This document shows positions 45,269 through 53,272 of a stretch of DNA of 64,000 nt, in pieces. The stretch's first letter is position 1; each line of letters begins with the position of its first letter. The DNA is from Chakrabartia godavariana (GTDB taxonomy: Bacteria > Pseudomonadota > Alphaproteobacteria > Sphingomonadales > Sphingomonadaceae): NCBI GenBank assembly GCA_005518185.1, contig RKSN01000001.1, forward strand, positions 186,001 to 250,000. The letters are read 5' to 3'. The position numbers were made by a program, and so were the translations under genes. The notes below the pieces were generated by a model. The model made no database searches. It saw only the letters and a list, made by a program, of their open reading frames with translations, and was not told the origin of the DNA.

Positions 45269-46057
45269 ATGACACCGCTGGGGCAACTGATCGGCAGCAT
45301 TGTGGAGGCAGGCGATGGGCGTTTCACCGTCAATGCAAGCGACGACTGGCGGCAGGGCCGCACGCTCTATGGCGGCGCCTCGGCGGGGCTCTGCTACGCC
45401 GCGTGCGAACGGATGGTGCCTGATCTGCCGCCGCTCCGTTCGGCGCAGATCGCCTTTATCGGCCCTTCGGGGGGCGAAGCGACGCTCGTCCCGACCGTGC
45501 TGCGGCGGGGCAAGTCGGTCACTTTCATGGCGTGCGACCTTCTGGCCGATGGCGTGGTCGCCACGCGCACGCTCTTTGCCTTCGGGGGCGAGCGGGAGTC
45601 CGCCTTCGCGGTCGAGGCGCCCGCCGCACCCGTTGTGCCGCGGCCCGAAGACTGCCCGCCGCTGTTCCGCCAATGGGCGCCGACCTTCGCGCAGCATTTC
45701 GACATGCGCTATGCGGGCGGCGGCTACCCCGTGACCGGCGCCGATGATGGCGACATGATCGTGTGGGTCCGCCACAAGGATGACGATGCACCTTCCGGGC
45801 TCGCCTCCCTTGTGACCTTGGGGGATGCCCTGCCGCCCGCGTCGATGCCGCGCCTTTCGGGTCCGGCCGCGATCAGTTCGATGACCTGGAATTTCGACAT
45901 GGCCGACCCGACCCGCTTCGACGCAAAGGGCTGGCTCCTGCTGCGCTCAAAGGACGACGCCGTCGGCCATGGCTATGCCGGACAGACGATGGGCATGTGG
46001 GATGAGGGCGGCCGCCCGATCCTGCTGGGGCGTCAGAACATCACGATCTTTGCGTGA
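45269..46057 (+). CDS. Double-hotdog acyl-CoA thioesterase family protein
   Basis: 262 residues of the TesB-like double-hotdog fold: DWRQGRTLYGGASAGLCYAACERM, AQIAFIGPSGGEATLVPTVLRRGKSVTFMACDLLADG and a second hotdog with AGQTMGMWDEGGRPILLGRQNITIF. Substrate unknown. Divergent from crtY. Confidence 0.85.
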   Translation: MTPLGQLIGSIVEAGDGRFTVNASDDWRQGRTLYGGASAGLCYAACERMVPDLPPLRSAQIAFIGPSGGEATLVPTVLRRGKSVTFMACDLLADGVVATRTLFAFGGERESAFAVEAPAAPVVPRPEDCPPLFRQWAPTFAQHFDMRYAGGGYPVTGADDGDMIVWVRHKDDDAPSGLASLVTLGDALPPASMPRLSGPAAISSMTWNFDMADPTRFDAKGWLLLRSKDDAVGHGYAGQTMGMWDEGGRPILLGRQNITIFA

Positions 46058-46099
46058 GCTGGCTTTGCGTGATGCGGTGGGATCGGCCATAGTCGCTTC

Positions 46100-46834
46100 A
46101 TGACCCCGCTCCCCGCCATCCTGCTCTCTGCGCTTGCCATGACGGTTATTGTCGGCGTGCGCTATCTGATCACCAGCGGCGCCTTTGCGTGGGCGACGCG
46201 GATCAAGCATCGCGGGCTTTATGCGGGGCTCGGGCGGCAGATGCGGCGCGAGATCGGGTGGAGCCTTGCGTCCGCTGCCATCTACGGCGTGCCGGCGGGG
46301 ATTGTCGCCTGGGGCTGGCAGGCGCACGGCTGGACGAAGATCTATACCGATGTGAATGCCTACCCGCTCTGGGTTCTGCCGTTCTCGGTGCTCGCCTTCC
46401 TCGCGCTGCACGACACGTGGTTCTACTGGACCCACCGCTGGATGCACCGGCCCCGGCTGTTCCGCATCGCTCATGCCGTCCATCATGAAAGCCGCCCGCC
46501 CACCGCCTGGGCTGCGATGAGTTTTCACCCCTGGGAAGCGGTGACGGGTGCGGTTGTCATCCCGGCGCTGGTCTTCCTCATCCCCATCCACGTGGCCGCG
46601 CTCGGCACCGTCCTTGCGATCATGACAATCATGGGCGTCGGCAATCACATGGGGTGGGAGATGTTTCCGCGCTGGCTTGTTCATGGGCCAGCAGGGAAGT
46701 GGCTGATAACGGCAACGCATCACCAGAAGCACCATGAGGCGTATAGGGGGAATTATGGGCTCTATTTCCGTGTTTGGGACAGGCTGTGCGGCACTGACCT
46801 TGGCCTTGGCCGCTTTTCCGTTGAGGGCCGCTGA
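46100..46834 (+). CDS. Sterol-desaturase/fatty-acid-hydroxylase family protein, possible carotenoid hydroxylase
   Basis: 244 residues with four hydrophobic helices and the full set of diiron histidine boxes: HDTWFYWTHRWMH, HAVHHES, FHPWEAV, GNHMGW and THHQKHH. Longer than typical CrtZ. Context (crtYIB, 900 bp away) suggests hydroxylation of beta-carotene rings, for instance CrtZ- or CrtG-like, but this is inference. Its 3' 80 bp overlap the DUF2141 gene in another frame. Confidence 0.8.
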   Translation: MTPLPAILLSALAMTVIVGVRYLITSGAFAWATRIKHRGLYAGLGRQMRREIGWSLASAAIYGVPAGIVAWGWQAHGWTKIYTDVNAYPLWVLPFSVLAFLALHDTWFYWTHRWMHRPRLFRIAHAVHHESRPPTAWAAMSFHPWEAVTGAVVIPALVFLIPIHVAALGTVLAIMTIMGVGNHMGWEMFPRWLVHGPAGKWLITATHHQKHHEAYRGNYGLYFRVWDRLCGTDLGLGRFSVEGR

Positions 46835-47219
46835 GGCGCCGACGCCGCTTGCCACGGTCGAAGCCGCAATCACCGGCGTCCGCAATGCCAAAGGCAATGT
46901 CCTTGTCTGCATGACCGCCAATGCCAAGGCCTATCCCGATTGCGGGAAAGACCCCAAGAGTCGCAAGCTGTCACTGCCCGCGCGATCCTCCATGACGGCG
47001 CGGTTCGAGGACGTCCCGCCCGGCACCTATGCCATTGCGCTCATCCATGACGAGAATGGCAACAACAAGATGGACCTTGCCGTCTTCATACCAAAGGAAG
47101 GCTTCGGCATGTCGCGCAACCCGAAGATCGGCATGGGCCCGCCGAGCTTCAAAAGCGCCGCCTTTGCGGTGGGTGCGGCCGGGGTGAAGCTGCCGATCAC
47201 GATGAAGTACATGTTCTAG
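46755..47219 (+). CDS. DUF2141 secreted protein
   Basis: 154 residues. Signal peptide MGSISVFGTGCAALTLALAA ending near LRAAEA, then a DUF2141 domain: ITGVRNAKGNVLVCMTANAKAYPDC, ARFEDVPPGTYAIALIHDENGNNKMD, KEGFGMSRNP. The start at 46755 has GGGGGA upstream and lies 80 bp inside the hydroxylase gene, so the signal peptide is encoded by overlapping frames. DUF2141 genes commonly follow such hydroxylases in sphingomonads. Function unknown. Confidence 0.85.
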   Translation: MGSISVFGTGCAALTLALAAFPLRAAEAPTPLATVEAAITGVRNAKGNVLVCMTANAKAYPDCGKDPKSRKLSLPARSSMTARFEDVPPGTYAIALIHDENGNNKMDLAVFIPKEGFGMSRNPKIGMGPPSFKSAAFAVGAAGVKLPITMKYMF

Positions 47220-47224
47220 GCGCG

Positions 47225-47593
47225 TCAGCGCGTGCGCCATCCTTGAACCAGCCATGCGATGCCGAAAAGTGTCGCGGCCAACGCGGCCTGAAGCAGCGGC
47301 GCGATGAGGACGGCGAGGCCACCCTGCGGGTCCGGGTGCCACAGCACCACATCCGCCAGATAGAGCAACCCGGCGACGGACATCACGGCAGCGATCAAGG
47401 GAAGGTGCCGCCCGGGGCGCATCTTGGCGACGCGGCTCAGCGCCAGCCCGCCCAGCACGAAGTGGGGCGCTGTCATCCAGAGTGCCCAGAAGACAAAGGC
47501 GCCCGTGCTCACGGGTTTGAGCGCGACGACAAAGGCGATGCTGCCCACAGCGGACAGGATCGTCACCAGAAGGGGCAGCACTGCCCGGCTCAT
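47225..47593 (-). CDS. Small four-helix membrane protein
   Basis: 122 residues with four hydrophobic stretches; AFVFWALWMTAPHFVLGGLAL and LLYLADVVLWHPDPQGGLAVL contain polar clusters. Start at 47593 overlaps the upstream gene stop (ATGA). Not recognised. Convergent with the DUF2141 gene. Confidence 0.7.
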   Translation of the reverse strand: MSRAVLPLLVTILSAVGSIAFVVALKPVSTGAFVFWALWMTAPHFVLGGLALSRVAKMRPGRHLPLIAAVMSVAGLLYLADVVLWHPDPQGGLAVLIAPLLQAALAATLFGIAWLVQGWRTR

Positions 47594-48126
47594 AGGCTGC
47601 GCCTTTGCCGGTGCCATCTGAAAATGAGCCAGAGCCAGTAGGTGGCACTCAAGAGGAGCGCGACCGTCATCGTGGAAGCATCGCCGCGGCGCAGAAAATA
47701 GCGTTCGCCATCCGGTGCGCGCCGCACGCGGATCGTCTCGCCAACCAGCAGCTGATAGGCCTGCGCCGTGCGGTCGATCGTGGACCAGTCCATGACCATC
47801 AGCGGAAAATCGCCGGGTGCAATGTCGCCCGTTTCGTAGGTCTGGCCCCGTTGGGCATCGAAGAGCTGGAACCGCCACACCGGCGGGCCCTTGCCGAAGG
47901 GCGGGCGTTTGCGCGCCACGGCGTCCAGACGAACGGGCACCTCCGGCCATGTCGCGACCTGCCCGACCAGCCAGAGCTCATAGGTGGCGGCAGAGGGCAT
48001 GACGCAGGCCAGCAGGAAGCCGCACAGGCTTATGAAAGACACCGCGATCCGGCGCACGCCGCCGCTCTTTACCACCTCATTCGGAGATTGGATCGGGTCG
48101 ACGGCCTGTGTCATGCCGCCGGTCAT
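47590..48126 (-). CDS. Membrane protein with two hydrophobic helices flanking a beta-type domain
   Basis: 178 residues. Helix near 25-45 (RRIAVSFISLCGFLLACVMPSA), a soluble part with RQPF-like beta segments (WRFQLFDAQRGQTYETGDIAPGDFPL), and a terminal helix (TVALLLSATYWLWLIFRW). The layout resembles DUF3592-type proteins but is not a confident match. Coupled by ATGA to the membrane protein at 47225-47593. Confidence 0.65.
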   Translation of the reverse strand: MTGGMTQAVDPIQSPNEVVKSGGVRRIAVSFISLCGFLLACVMPSAATYELWLVGQVATWPEVPVRLDAVARKRPPFGKGPPVWRFQLFDAQRGQTYETGDIAPGDFPLMVMDWSTIDRTAQAYQLLVGETIRVRRAPDGERYFLRRGDASTMTVALLLSATYWLWLIFRWHRQRRSL

Positions 48127-48181
48127 AGGACAAAGAGGTTAAGGCGCGATGGCGCGTGCCGGACGGGCCTGAGGCCCGGCC

Positions 48182-49252
48182 TCAGGCAGGGACGCCCGGC
48201 CGGAACCAGCGCCGTTCGAACCACAGCGCCAGATTGACCAGCGCGATCAGCGCGGGCACCTCGATCAGCGGACCGATGACGGCGGCAAAGGCGACGGGGG
48301 ACGCAAGGCCGAAGGCCGCGATGGCAACCGCAATGGCGAGTTCGAAATTGTTCGAGGCCGCCGTGAACGACAGGGCCGCCGTGCGCGGATAGTCGGCGCC
48401 AATGGCCCGGCCGCAGGCAAAGGCCAGCACGAACATCACGACGAAGAACAGCGCGAGCGGGATGCCGATACGCACCGCATCCATTGGCAGCGCGAGGATT
48501 TCGCCGCCCTTCAGGCTGAACATCGCAACGATGGTGAACAGCAGCGCGACCAGCGTCATCGGGCTGATCATCGGCAGGAAGCGCCCTTCATACCAGTCCG
48601 CCCCGCGCGCCTTGATGAGCGTGCGGCGGACGAGGAACCCGGCGAGGAAGGGCACGCCGAGATAGGTCAGCACCGCCTTCGCAATCGTCGAAAAATCAAT
48701 GTCGACGACATGCGCGTCGAGCCCGAACACCGGCGGCAGCACCGTCAGATAGAACCAGGCATAGGGTACGTAGAAGAAGATCTGGAACAGCGAGTTGAAG
48801 GCGACGAGGCCGGTCACATATTCGGGGCTGCCCTTGGCCAGCTGGTTCCAGACGAGCACCATCGCGATGCACGGTGCGATGCCGATCAGGATGAGGCCGG
48901 TGAAATATTCGGGCTTGTCGGGCAGCAGCAGCGCAGCCAGCGCGAACATGAAGGCGGGCGCCACGATCCAGCACAGCACGAACGACAGCGCGAGCACCTT
49001 GCGGTCGCGAAACACCTGCCCAAGTTCCTCATAGCGGACCTTGGCGAGCGGCGGGAACATCATCAGGATCAGCCCGATCGCAATCGGCACACTGGTCGAA
49101 CCGACCGACATGGCATTGAGCGCCGCCGGCACGGCGGGCACGAGCGACCCGAGCGCGATCCCGACTGCCATCGCTGCGAAGATCCAGACGGTCAGATAGC
49201 GGTCCAGAAAGGACAGCCGGGCGGCGGGGGCATTCAGGGCAAGCGTGGCCAT
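48182..49252 (-). CDS. acr3: ACR3-family arsenite efflux permease
   Basis: 356 residues with ten hydrophobic segments. Catalytic Cys128 in [24 protein letters not shown] and the conserved glutamate in [18 protein letters not shown] are present. Exports As(III). Starts on the arsC stop (TGATG), so ars genes are translationally coupled. Confidence 0.95.
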   Translation of the reverse strand: MATLALNAPAARLSFLDRYLTVWIFAAMAVGIALGSLVPAVPAALNAMSVGSTSVPIAIGLILMMFPPLAKVRYEELGQVFRDRKVLALSFVLCWIVAPAFMFALAALLLPDKPEYFTGLILIGIAPCIAMVLVWNQLAKGSPEYVTGLVAFNSLFQIFFYVPYAWFYLTVLPPVFGLDAHVVDIDFSTIAKAVLTYLGVPFLAGFLVRRTLIKARGADWYEGRFLPMISPMTLVALLFTIVAMFSLKGGEILALPMDAVRIGIPLALFFVVMFVLAFACGRAIGADYPRTAALSFTAASNNFELAIAVAIAAFGLASPVAFAAVIGPLIEVPALIALVNLALWFERRWFRPGVPA

Positions 49253-49758
49253 CAGGCGGCTCCTTCCATCTGCCCGATGCGGGCAAGTGCGGCGGCGAGG
49301 GCCGCGCGGTCCATGGTTTCAAACGGCAGGTCGAGCAGCGCGCGCACGCGCATCTCAAGCCAGTGCCACGTCTGGTCAAAGGCGGCATCGACCGTGGCGT
49401 CATCGCCGGTCACATCCGCCGGGTCGGGCAGGCCCCAATGCGCCTTGATCGGGGCGCCGAGGAAAATCGGGCAGGTCTCGCCCGCCGCATTGCCGCACAC
49501 GGTGATGGCGAGATCAATGGGCGGCGCGTCCGGGCCGGTGAATTCGTCCCAGCTCTTGGACCGGAAAGCGGCAGTCGCAATGCCCTTGCGCGCGAGCAGG
49601 CGCAGCGCGCCGGGATGCGGCACGCCCTTGGGCCTGCTCCCCGCGCTATGGGCGGTGATGCGGCCTGCGCCGCGCGTGGCCAGCATCGCTTCCCCCAGGA
49701 TCGAGCGGGCGGAATTGCCGGTGCACAGCACAAGGATGCCGAAAGGACGCTGCGTCAT
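49252..49758 (-). CDS. arsC: Arsenate reductase, low-molecular-weight phosphatase type
   Basis: 168 residues. Active-site loop [10 protein letters not shown] (Cys12, Arg18), plus Cys88 and Cys96 in [13 protein letters not shown] as the resolving pair of the thioredoxin-dependent class. Reduces As(V) to As(III) for ACR3. Start at [11 protein letters not shown]; a 17-codon extension lacks support. Confidence 0.93.
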   Translation of the reverse strand: MTQRPFGILVLCTGNSARSILGEAMLATRGAGRITAHSAGSRPKGVPHPGALRLLARKGIATAAFRSKSWDEFTGPDAPPIDLAITVCGNAAGETCPIFLGAPIKAHWGLPDPADVTGDDATVDAAFDQTWHWLEMRVRALLDLPFETMDRAALAAALARIGQMEGAA

Positions 49759-49765
49759 TTTTGGT

Positions 49766-50098
49766 TCACCCGCATGCGGATTGGGAGGCGATGGCGAGGG
49801 ACGGGGCACATTCGTCCCCGTCGCAGCAATTCTCCATCAGATAGGCGATGAGGCCGTTCATCGCGGCATAGTCCGCCGCATAGATGATCGACCGGCTCTG
49901 CCGCCGCTGTGTGACGAGGCCCGCATGGGCGAGTTGCGCCAGATGAAAGCTCATCGAAGACCCCGGTACGCCGACGGCCTCTGCAAGCGCGCCCGCAGGC
50001 ATCCCGTCCGGCCCGGCCTGAACAAGCAGGCGGAACGCGGCGAGGCGGTGTTCCTGCGCCAGCGCGCCGAGCGCGCGGATGATCGGACCGGCTTTCAT
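49766..50098 (-). CDS. arsR: ArsR-family arsenic repressor
   Basis: 110 residues, winged helix with MPAGALAEAVGVPGSSMSFHLAQLAHAGLVTQRRQSRSIIYA. The arsenite-binding cysteines are at the C-terminus (LMENCCDGDECAP), not in the recognition helix as in E. coli ArsR. The start at 50098 has a weak ribosome site; an in-frame extension to 50185 covers the promoter and is rejected. First gene of arsR-arsC-acr3. Confidence 0.9.
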   Translation of the reverse strand: MKAGPIIRALGALAQEHRLAAFRLLVQAGPDGMPAGALAEAVGVPGSSMSFHLAQLAHAGLVTQRRQSRSIIYAADYAAMNGLIAYLMENCCDGDECAPSLAIASQSACG

Positions 50099-50127
50099 GC
50101 TCTCATTCCCATGATTCAATAAATGTG

Positions 50128-50155
50128 GAAATATCGATATATGACGCCGTGTCAA
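50128..50155 (-). promoter_or_regulatory. ars promoter with ArsR operator
   Basis: On the minus strand a perfect -35 TTGACA (50150-50155) and a weak -10 TATTTC (50128-50133), 16 bp apart. The perfect palindrome ATATCGATAT (50131-50140) lies across the spacer and the -10 edge, where a repressor would block RNA polymerase. Confidence 0.6.
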
Positions 50156-50311
50156 GCGTGGGCGCTGCGGCCTTGTCCCCTCCATTCACCCCGTGCCGCG
50201 CACAAACCATCCCCCAAAACAAGGCGTTCGCCGGACACATTCATCGGGGAGCAATGTCCGCTTGAACAGGAGGGCACCGGTTTCTAGGGGGCAGCTCAAG
50301 GGAGAATTAAC

Positions 50312-51163
50312 ATGCGTGCCATCTCAAATCGTACTGCCGCCCCGGTCCTTCTGGCGCTGCTCGCCGTGTCGGGCGTGGCGTCTGCACAGGACCAGGATAC
50401 GTCCAACCCCAATATCATCGTCAATGGACAGGAAGCCGCGCCGGATGCAGCGGCCATGGCCAAGGGCCCGGAGATCAAGGGGATTGTGACCGCCCGCAAG
50501 GGGGACCGCATCCGCGTAACCGCGGCGGACGGCACGATGTCCGACATTTCGATTGTCGAGACGACAAAGATCAAGGGCTCGGGCAAGAACCCGACCAAGG
50601 CCGACATTCTGAACGGCCTTCCGGTCACCGTGAAGACGATGCAGGCCGGCACCGGGCTTGTCGCCAGCCAGATCAGCTTCAAGGGCCGCGACTTCAAGAC
50701 CGCGAGCATGATCCGCACCGGCACCGCGCAGCAGTTCGCCGAAGTCGACGCCAAGGCCGAAGCGCTGCGCAGCCGCATGGGCGACATCGACAAGTACAAT
50801 ATCAAGGGCACGACCAACGTCTATTTCGACACGGGCAAGTGGACCCTGTCGGAACAGGCGAAGCAGGAACTCTGCTCGACCGCGCAGCAGGCCGAAGCGA
50901 CCGACAATGCGCTGATGCTCGTCGTCGGCTATACGGACTCGGTCGGCAGCGAGGAATATAATCAGGTGCTCAGCGAAAAGCGCGCCAGCCGCGTGATCAA
51001 CTATCTGCAGCAGGCCTGCCACTGGAAGCCGTACCGGATGCTGACGCCGACCGGCATGGCAGAATCCGATCCGCTCGCCAGCAACGACACCGAAGAAGGC
51101 AAGCGCCAGAACCGCCGCGTGTCGGTGAACATCCTGGTGAGCAAGAGCGTCGACGGCCTCTGA
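50312..51163 (+). CDS. OmpA-family outer-membrane protein
   Basis: 283 residues. Signal peptide ending GVASAQD, an N-terminal beta domain with GIVTARKGDRIRVTAADGTM (OB/DUF5666-like), and a C-terminal OmpA peptidoglycan-binding domain: VYFDTGKWTLSEQAKQEL, VVGYTDSVGSEEYNQVLSEKRASRV, EGKRQNRRVSV. No N-terminal beta-barrel. Preceded by AAGGGAGA. Divergent from arsR, convergent with kup. Confidence 0.9.
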   Translation: MRAISNRTAAPVLLALLAVSGVASAQDQDTSNPNIIVNGQEAAPDAAAMAKGPEIKGIVTARKGDRIRVTAADGTMSDISIVETTKIKGSGKNPTKADILNGLPVTVKTMQAGTGLVASQISFKGRDFKTASMIRTGTAQQFAEVDAKAEALRSRMGDIDKYNIKGTTNVYFDTGKWTLSEQAKQELCSTAQQAEATDNALMLVVGYTDSVGSEEYNQVLSEKRASRVINYLQQACHWKPYRMLTPTGMAESDPLASNDTEEGKRQNRRVSVNILVSKSVDGL

Positions 51164-51179
51164 GGCCCGGCGGTCCTCC

Positions 51180-51224
51180 CGTCATCCCGGCACGCGGCCC
51201 GTCATGGGCCTTCGCCGGATGACG
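51180..51224. terminator. Hairpin between convergent ompA-type gene and kup
   Basis: CGTCATCCCGGC (51180-51191) pairs with GCCGGATGACG (51214-51224) with one bulge. No U-tract; it may act for both strands. Confidence 0.5.
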
Positions 51225-51249
51225 GGCGAGGACGTCCGATTGCGCCGCT

Positions 51250-53169
51250 TCAGATGCGCAATTGGCTGCCCAGTTCCACCACGCGGTTGGTCGGCAGCTT
51301 GAAGAAATCCATCGCCGATTCCGACGTCTTGAGCATCCACGCGAAGAGGTGCTCGCGCCACAGCGCCATGCCCGCCACTTCCTGCGCCGCAATCAACTTC
51401 TGCCGCCCGAGGAAATAGCTGGTGCGCATCGGATCGATCGGGCCGCCCGCTGCTGCGTCGAGCAGCAGGTCGCGCGGCACGTCGACATCCTCCATGAACC
51501 CGTAGCGCAGGAGAACGCGGTAGAATCCGTGACCAGCGGCGTCGGCCTTCAGCCGCTTGGCCGCGTCAACATAGGGCGTTTCCTCAAACTGGATCGTCAG
51601 GATGATCACGCGTTCATGCAGAACCTGATTGTGCTTCAGATTGTGCAACAGGGCGGAAGGAACGCCGTCGGGGGTGACCGACAGGAAGATGGACGTGCCG
51701 CTCACCCGATGTGCGGACCCGGCGGCGGACCGGATGAAAATGTCCATCGGCACGCTTTCCTTGGCCAGTTGCGCGCGCATTAGCGACCGGCCCTTGGCCC
51801 ATGTGGTCAGCACGATGAAGATCGCGCCAGCAACGAGCAGCGGGAACCAGCCGCCATCGGCCACCTTGGTGACGTTCGACAGGAAGAAGGTGACATCGAC
51901 AATTGAGAACAGGGCGATCGTCGCGGTCGCGGCCCAGCGGTTCCAGCGCCAGACCTTGAATAGAAGGAAGGCGAGCATCGCTGTCGTGATGATCATCGTT
52001 CCGACCACCGAAATGCCATAGGCGGATGCGAGGCGGGTCGATTCCCGGAAGCCGAGGACGAGCACCAGCACCATGATCAGCAGGCCCCAGTTGACGGCGG
52101 GCATATAGATCTGCCCGGCGGCGCGCTCGCTGGTGTGGAGGATCTTGAACCGCGGCAGGAAGCCGAGCTGGATCGCCTGATGGGTGACCGAGAAGGCGCC
52201 GGAAATGACCGCCTGACTGGCGATCACCGTCGCGCAGGTGGCGAGCAGCACCAGCGGCAGCCGGGCCCAGTCCGGCGCCATCATGAAGAAGGGGTTCTCG
52301 ACCGCTGCCGGGCTGCCGAGCAGGAGCGCGCCCTGTCCCATATAGTTGAGCATGAGGCACGGATAGACGAGCCCCAGCCAGCCAAGGCCGATGGCCTTCC
52401 GGCCGAAATGCCCCATGTCGGCGTAGAGCGTTTCCGCGCCCGTCACCGCAAGGAAGACGGAGCCCATGGCGAGGAAGGCGAGCTTCATGTCGTACCGGAA
52501 AAACTCGACGGCCCACCATGGATTGATGATGCCGAGGATTTCGGGATGGCGGATGATGTTCGTCACCCCGAGCACCGCGAGCGCGATGAAATAGACGAGC
52601 ACGATCGGGCCAAAGAGCTTGCCGACTTTCGCGGTGCCGCGTGACTGGATCAGGAACAGGGCGCCGAGGATGAGCACCGCGATCGGGATCACCAGCGGCT
52701 CAAGCTGTGATTCCACGATGGTCAGCCCCTCGACCGCCGAAAGCACGGAAATGGCCGGGGTGAGCATCGCATCGCCATAGAAGAGCGCGGCTGCCAGCAC
52801 GCCGAGCACCGCGAGCGACGCGGCCCAGCGTTTGTCCTCCAGATGGCGGGAAATCAGGGCCAGCAGCGCAAAGGAACCACCTTCGCCCCGGTTGTCGGCG
52901 CGCATCGCGACAAAGACGTATTTGACGGTCACGATCAGCATCAGCGACCAGAAGATCAGGCTCAGCACGCCAAAGATGTGGAGCCGGTCCACCGCCAGCG
53001 GATGCGGGCCGATAAAGGCCTCCTTCATCGCATAAAGCGGCGACGTGCCGATATCGCCATAGACGACGCCGACTGCGCCGAGCATGAGCACGGGAAGGCT
53101 GTCCGTCTTGGCGGCGGCGTCGCCAGCCGCAGCGGTGCCGTCCTGCGGCGCGGATATGGACATGTTCAT
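51250..53169 (-). CDS. kup: Kup-family potassium uptake protein
   Basis: 639 residues with 12 hydrophobic helices and a cytoplasmic C-terminal domain. LGAVGVVYGDIGTSPLYAMKEAF is the KUP signature, followed by DNRGEGGSFALLALISR, GDAMLTPAISVLSAVEG and FLSVTPDGVPSALLHNLKHNQVLHERV. A proton-coupled K+ importer. Start at 53169 or 53163 (MNMSISAPQ); a longer frame is rejected. It is divergent from the KdpD/KdpE-like fusion gene. Confidence 0.96.
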   Translation of the reverse strand: MNMSISAPQDGTAAAGDAAAKTDSLPVLMLGAVGVVYGDIGTSPLYAMKEAFIGPHPLAVDRLHIFGVLSLIFWSLMLIVTVKYVFVAMRADNRGEGGSFALLALISRHLEDKRWAASLAVLGVLAAALFYGDAMLTPAISVLSAVEGLTIVESQLEPLVIPIAVLILGALFLIQSRGTAKVGKLFGPIVLVYFIALAVLGVTNIIRHPEILGIINPWWAVEFFRYDMKLAFLAMGSVFLAVTGAETLYADMGHFGRKAIGLGWLGLVYPCLMLNYMGQGALLLGSPAAVENPFFMMAPDWARLPLVLLATCATVIASQAVISGAFSVTHQAIQLGFLPRFKILHTSERAAGQIYMPAVNWGLLIMVLVLVLGFRESTRLASAYGISVVGTMIITTAMLAFLLFKVWRWNRWAATATIALFSIVDVTFFLSNVTKVADGGWFPLLVAGAIFIVLTTWAKGRSLMRAQLAKESVPMDIFIRSAAGSAHRVSGTSIFLSVTPDGVPSALLHNLKHNQVLHERVIILTIQFEETPYVDAAKRLKADAAGHGFYRVLLRYGFMEDVDVPRDLLLDAAAGGPIDPMRTSYFLGRQKLIAAQEVAGMALWREHLFAWMLKTSESAMDFFKLPTNRVVELGSQLRI

Positions 53170-53198
53170 GTCTTCACACTGGGCCGGAACCGCATAAA

Positions 53199-53216
53199 GA
53201 TTCCATGTGGATTTCC
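53199..53216. promoter_or_regulatory. Possible tandem-repeat regulator site between kup and the KdpD/E fusion
   Basis: GATTCC (53199-53204) repeats as GATTTCC (53210-53216) with an 11-bp step. OmpR/KdpE-type winged helices bind such 11-bp direct repeats. It lies 30 bp upstream of the kup start. Weak evidence; the repeats are short. Confidence 0.25.
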
Positions 53217-53272
53217 GCCTGTCGGGCTTTGTCCCTCTCGACGGACGCGCCGCTCGGGCGCATCTTGTCCGC

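Noticed and set aside
46971-48126. Longer minus-strand frames for the membrane pair
   Set aside because: Extensions lack ribosome sites and run over the neighbouring genes; shorter starts with ATGA overlap are preferred.
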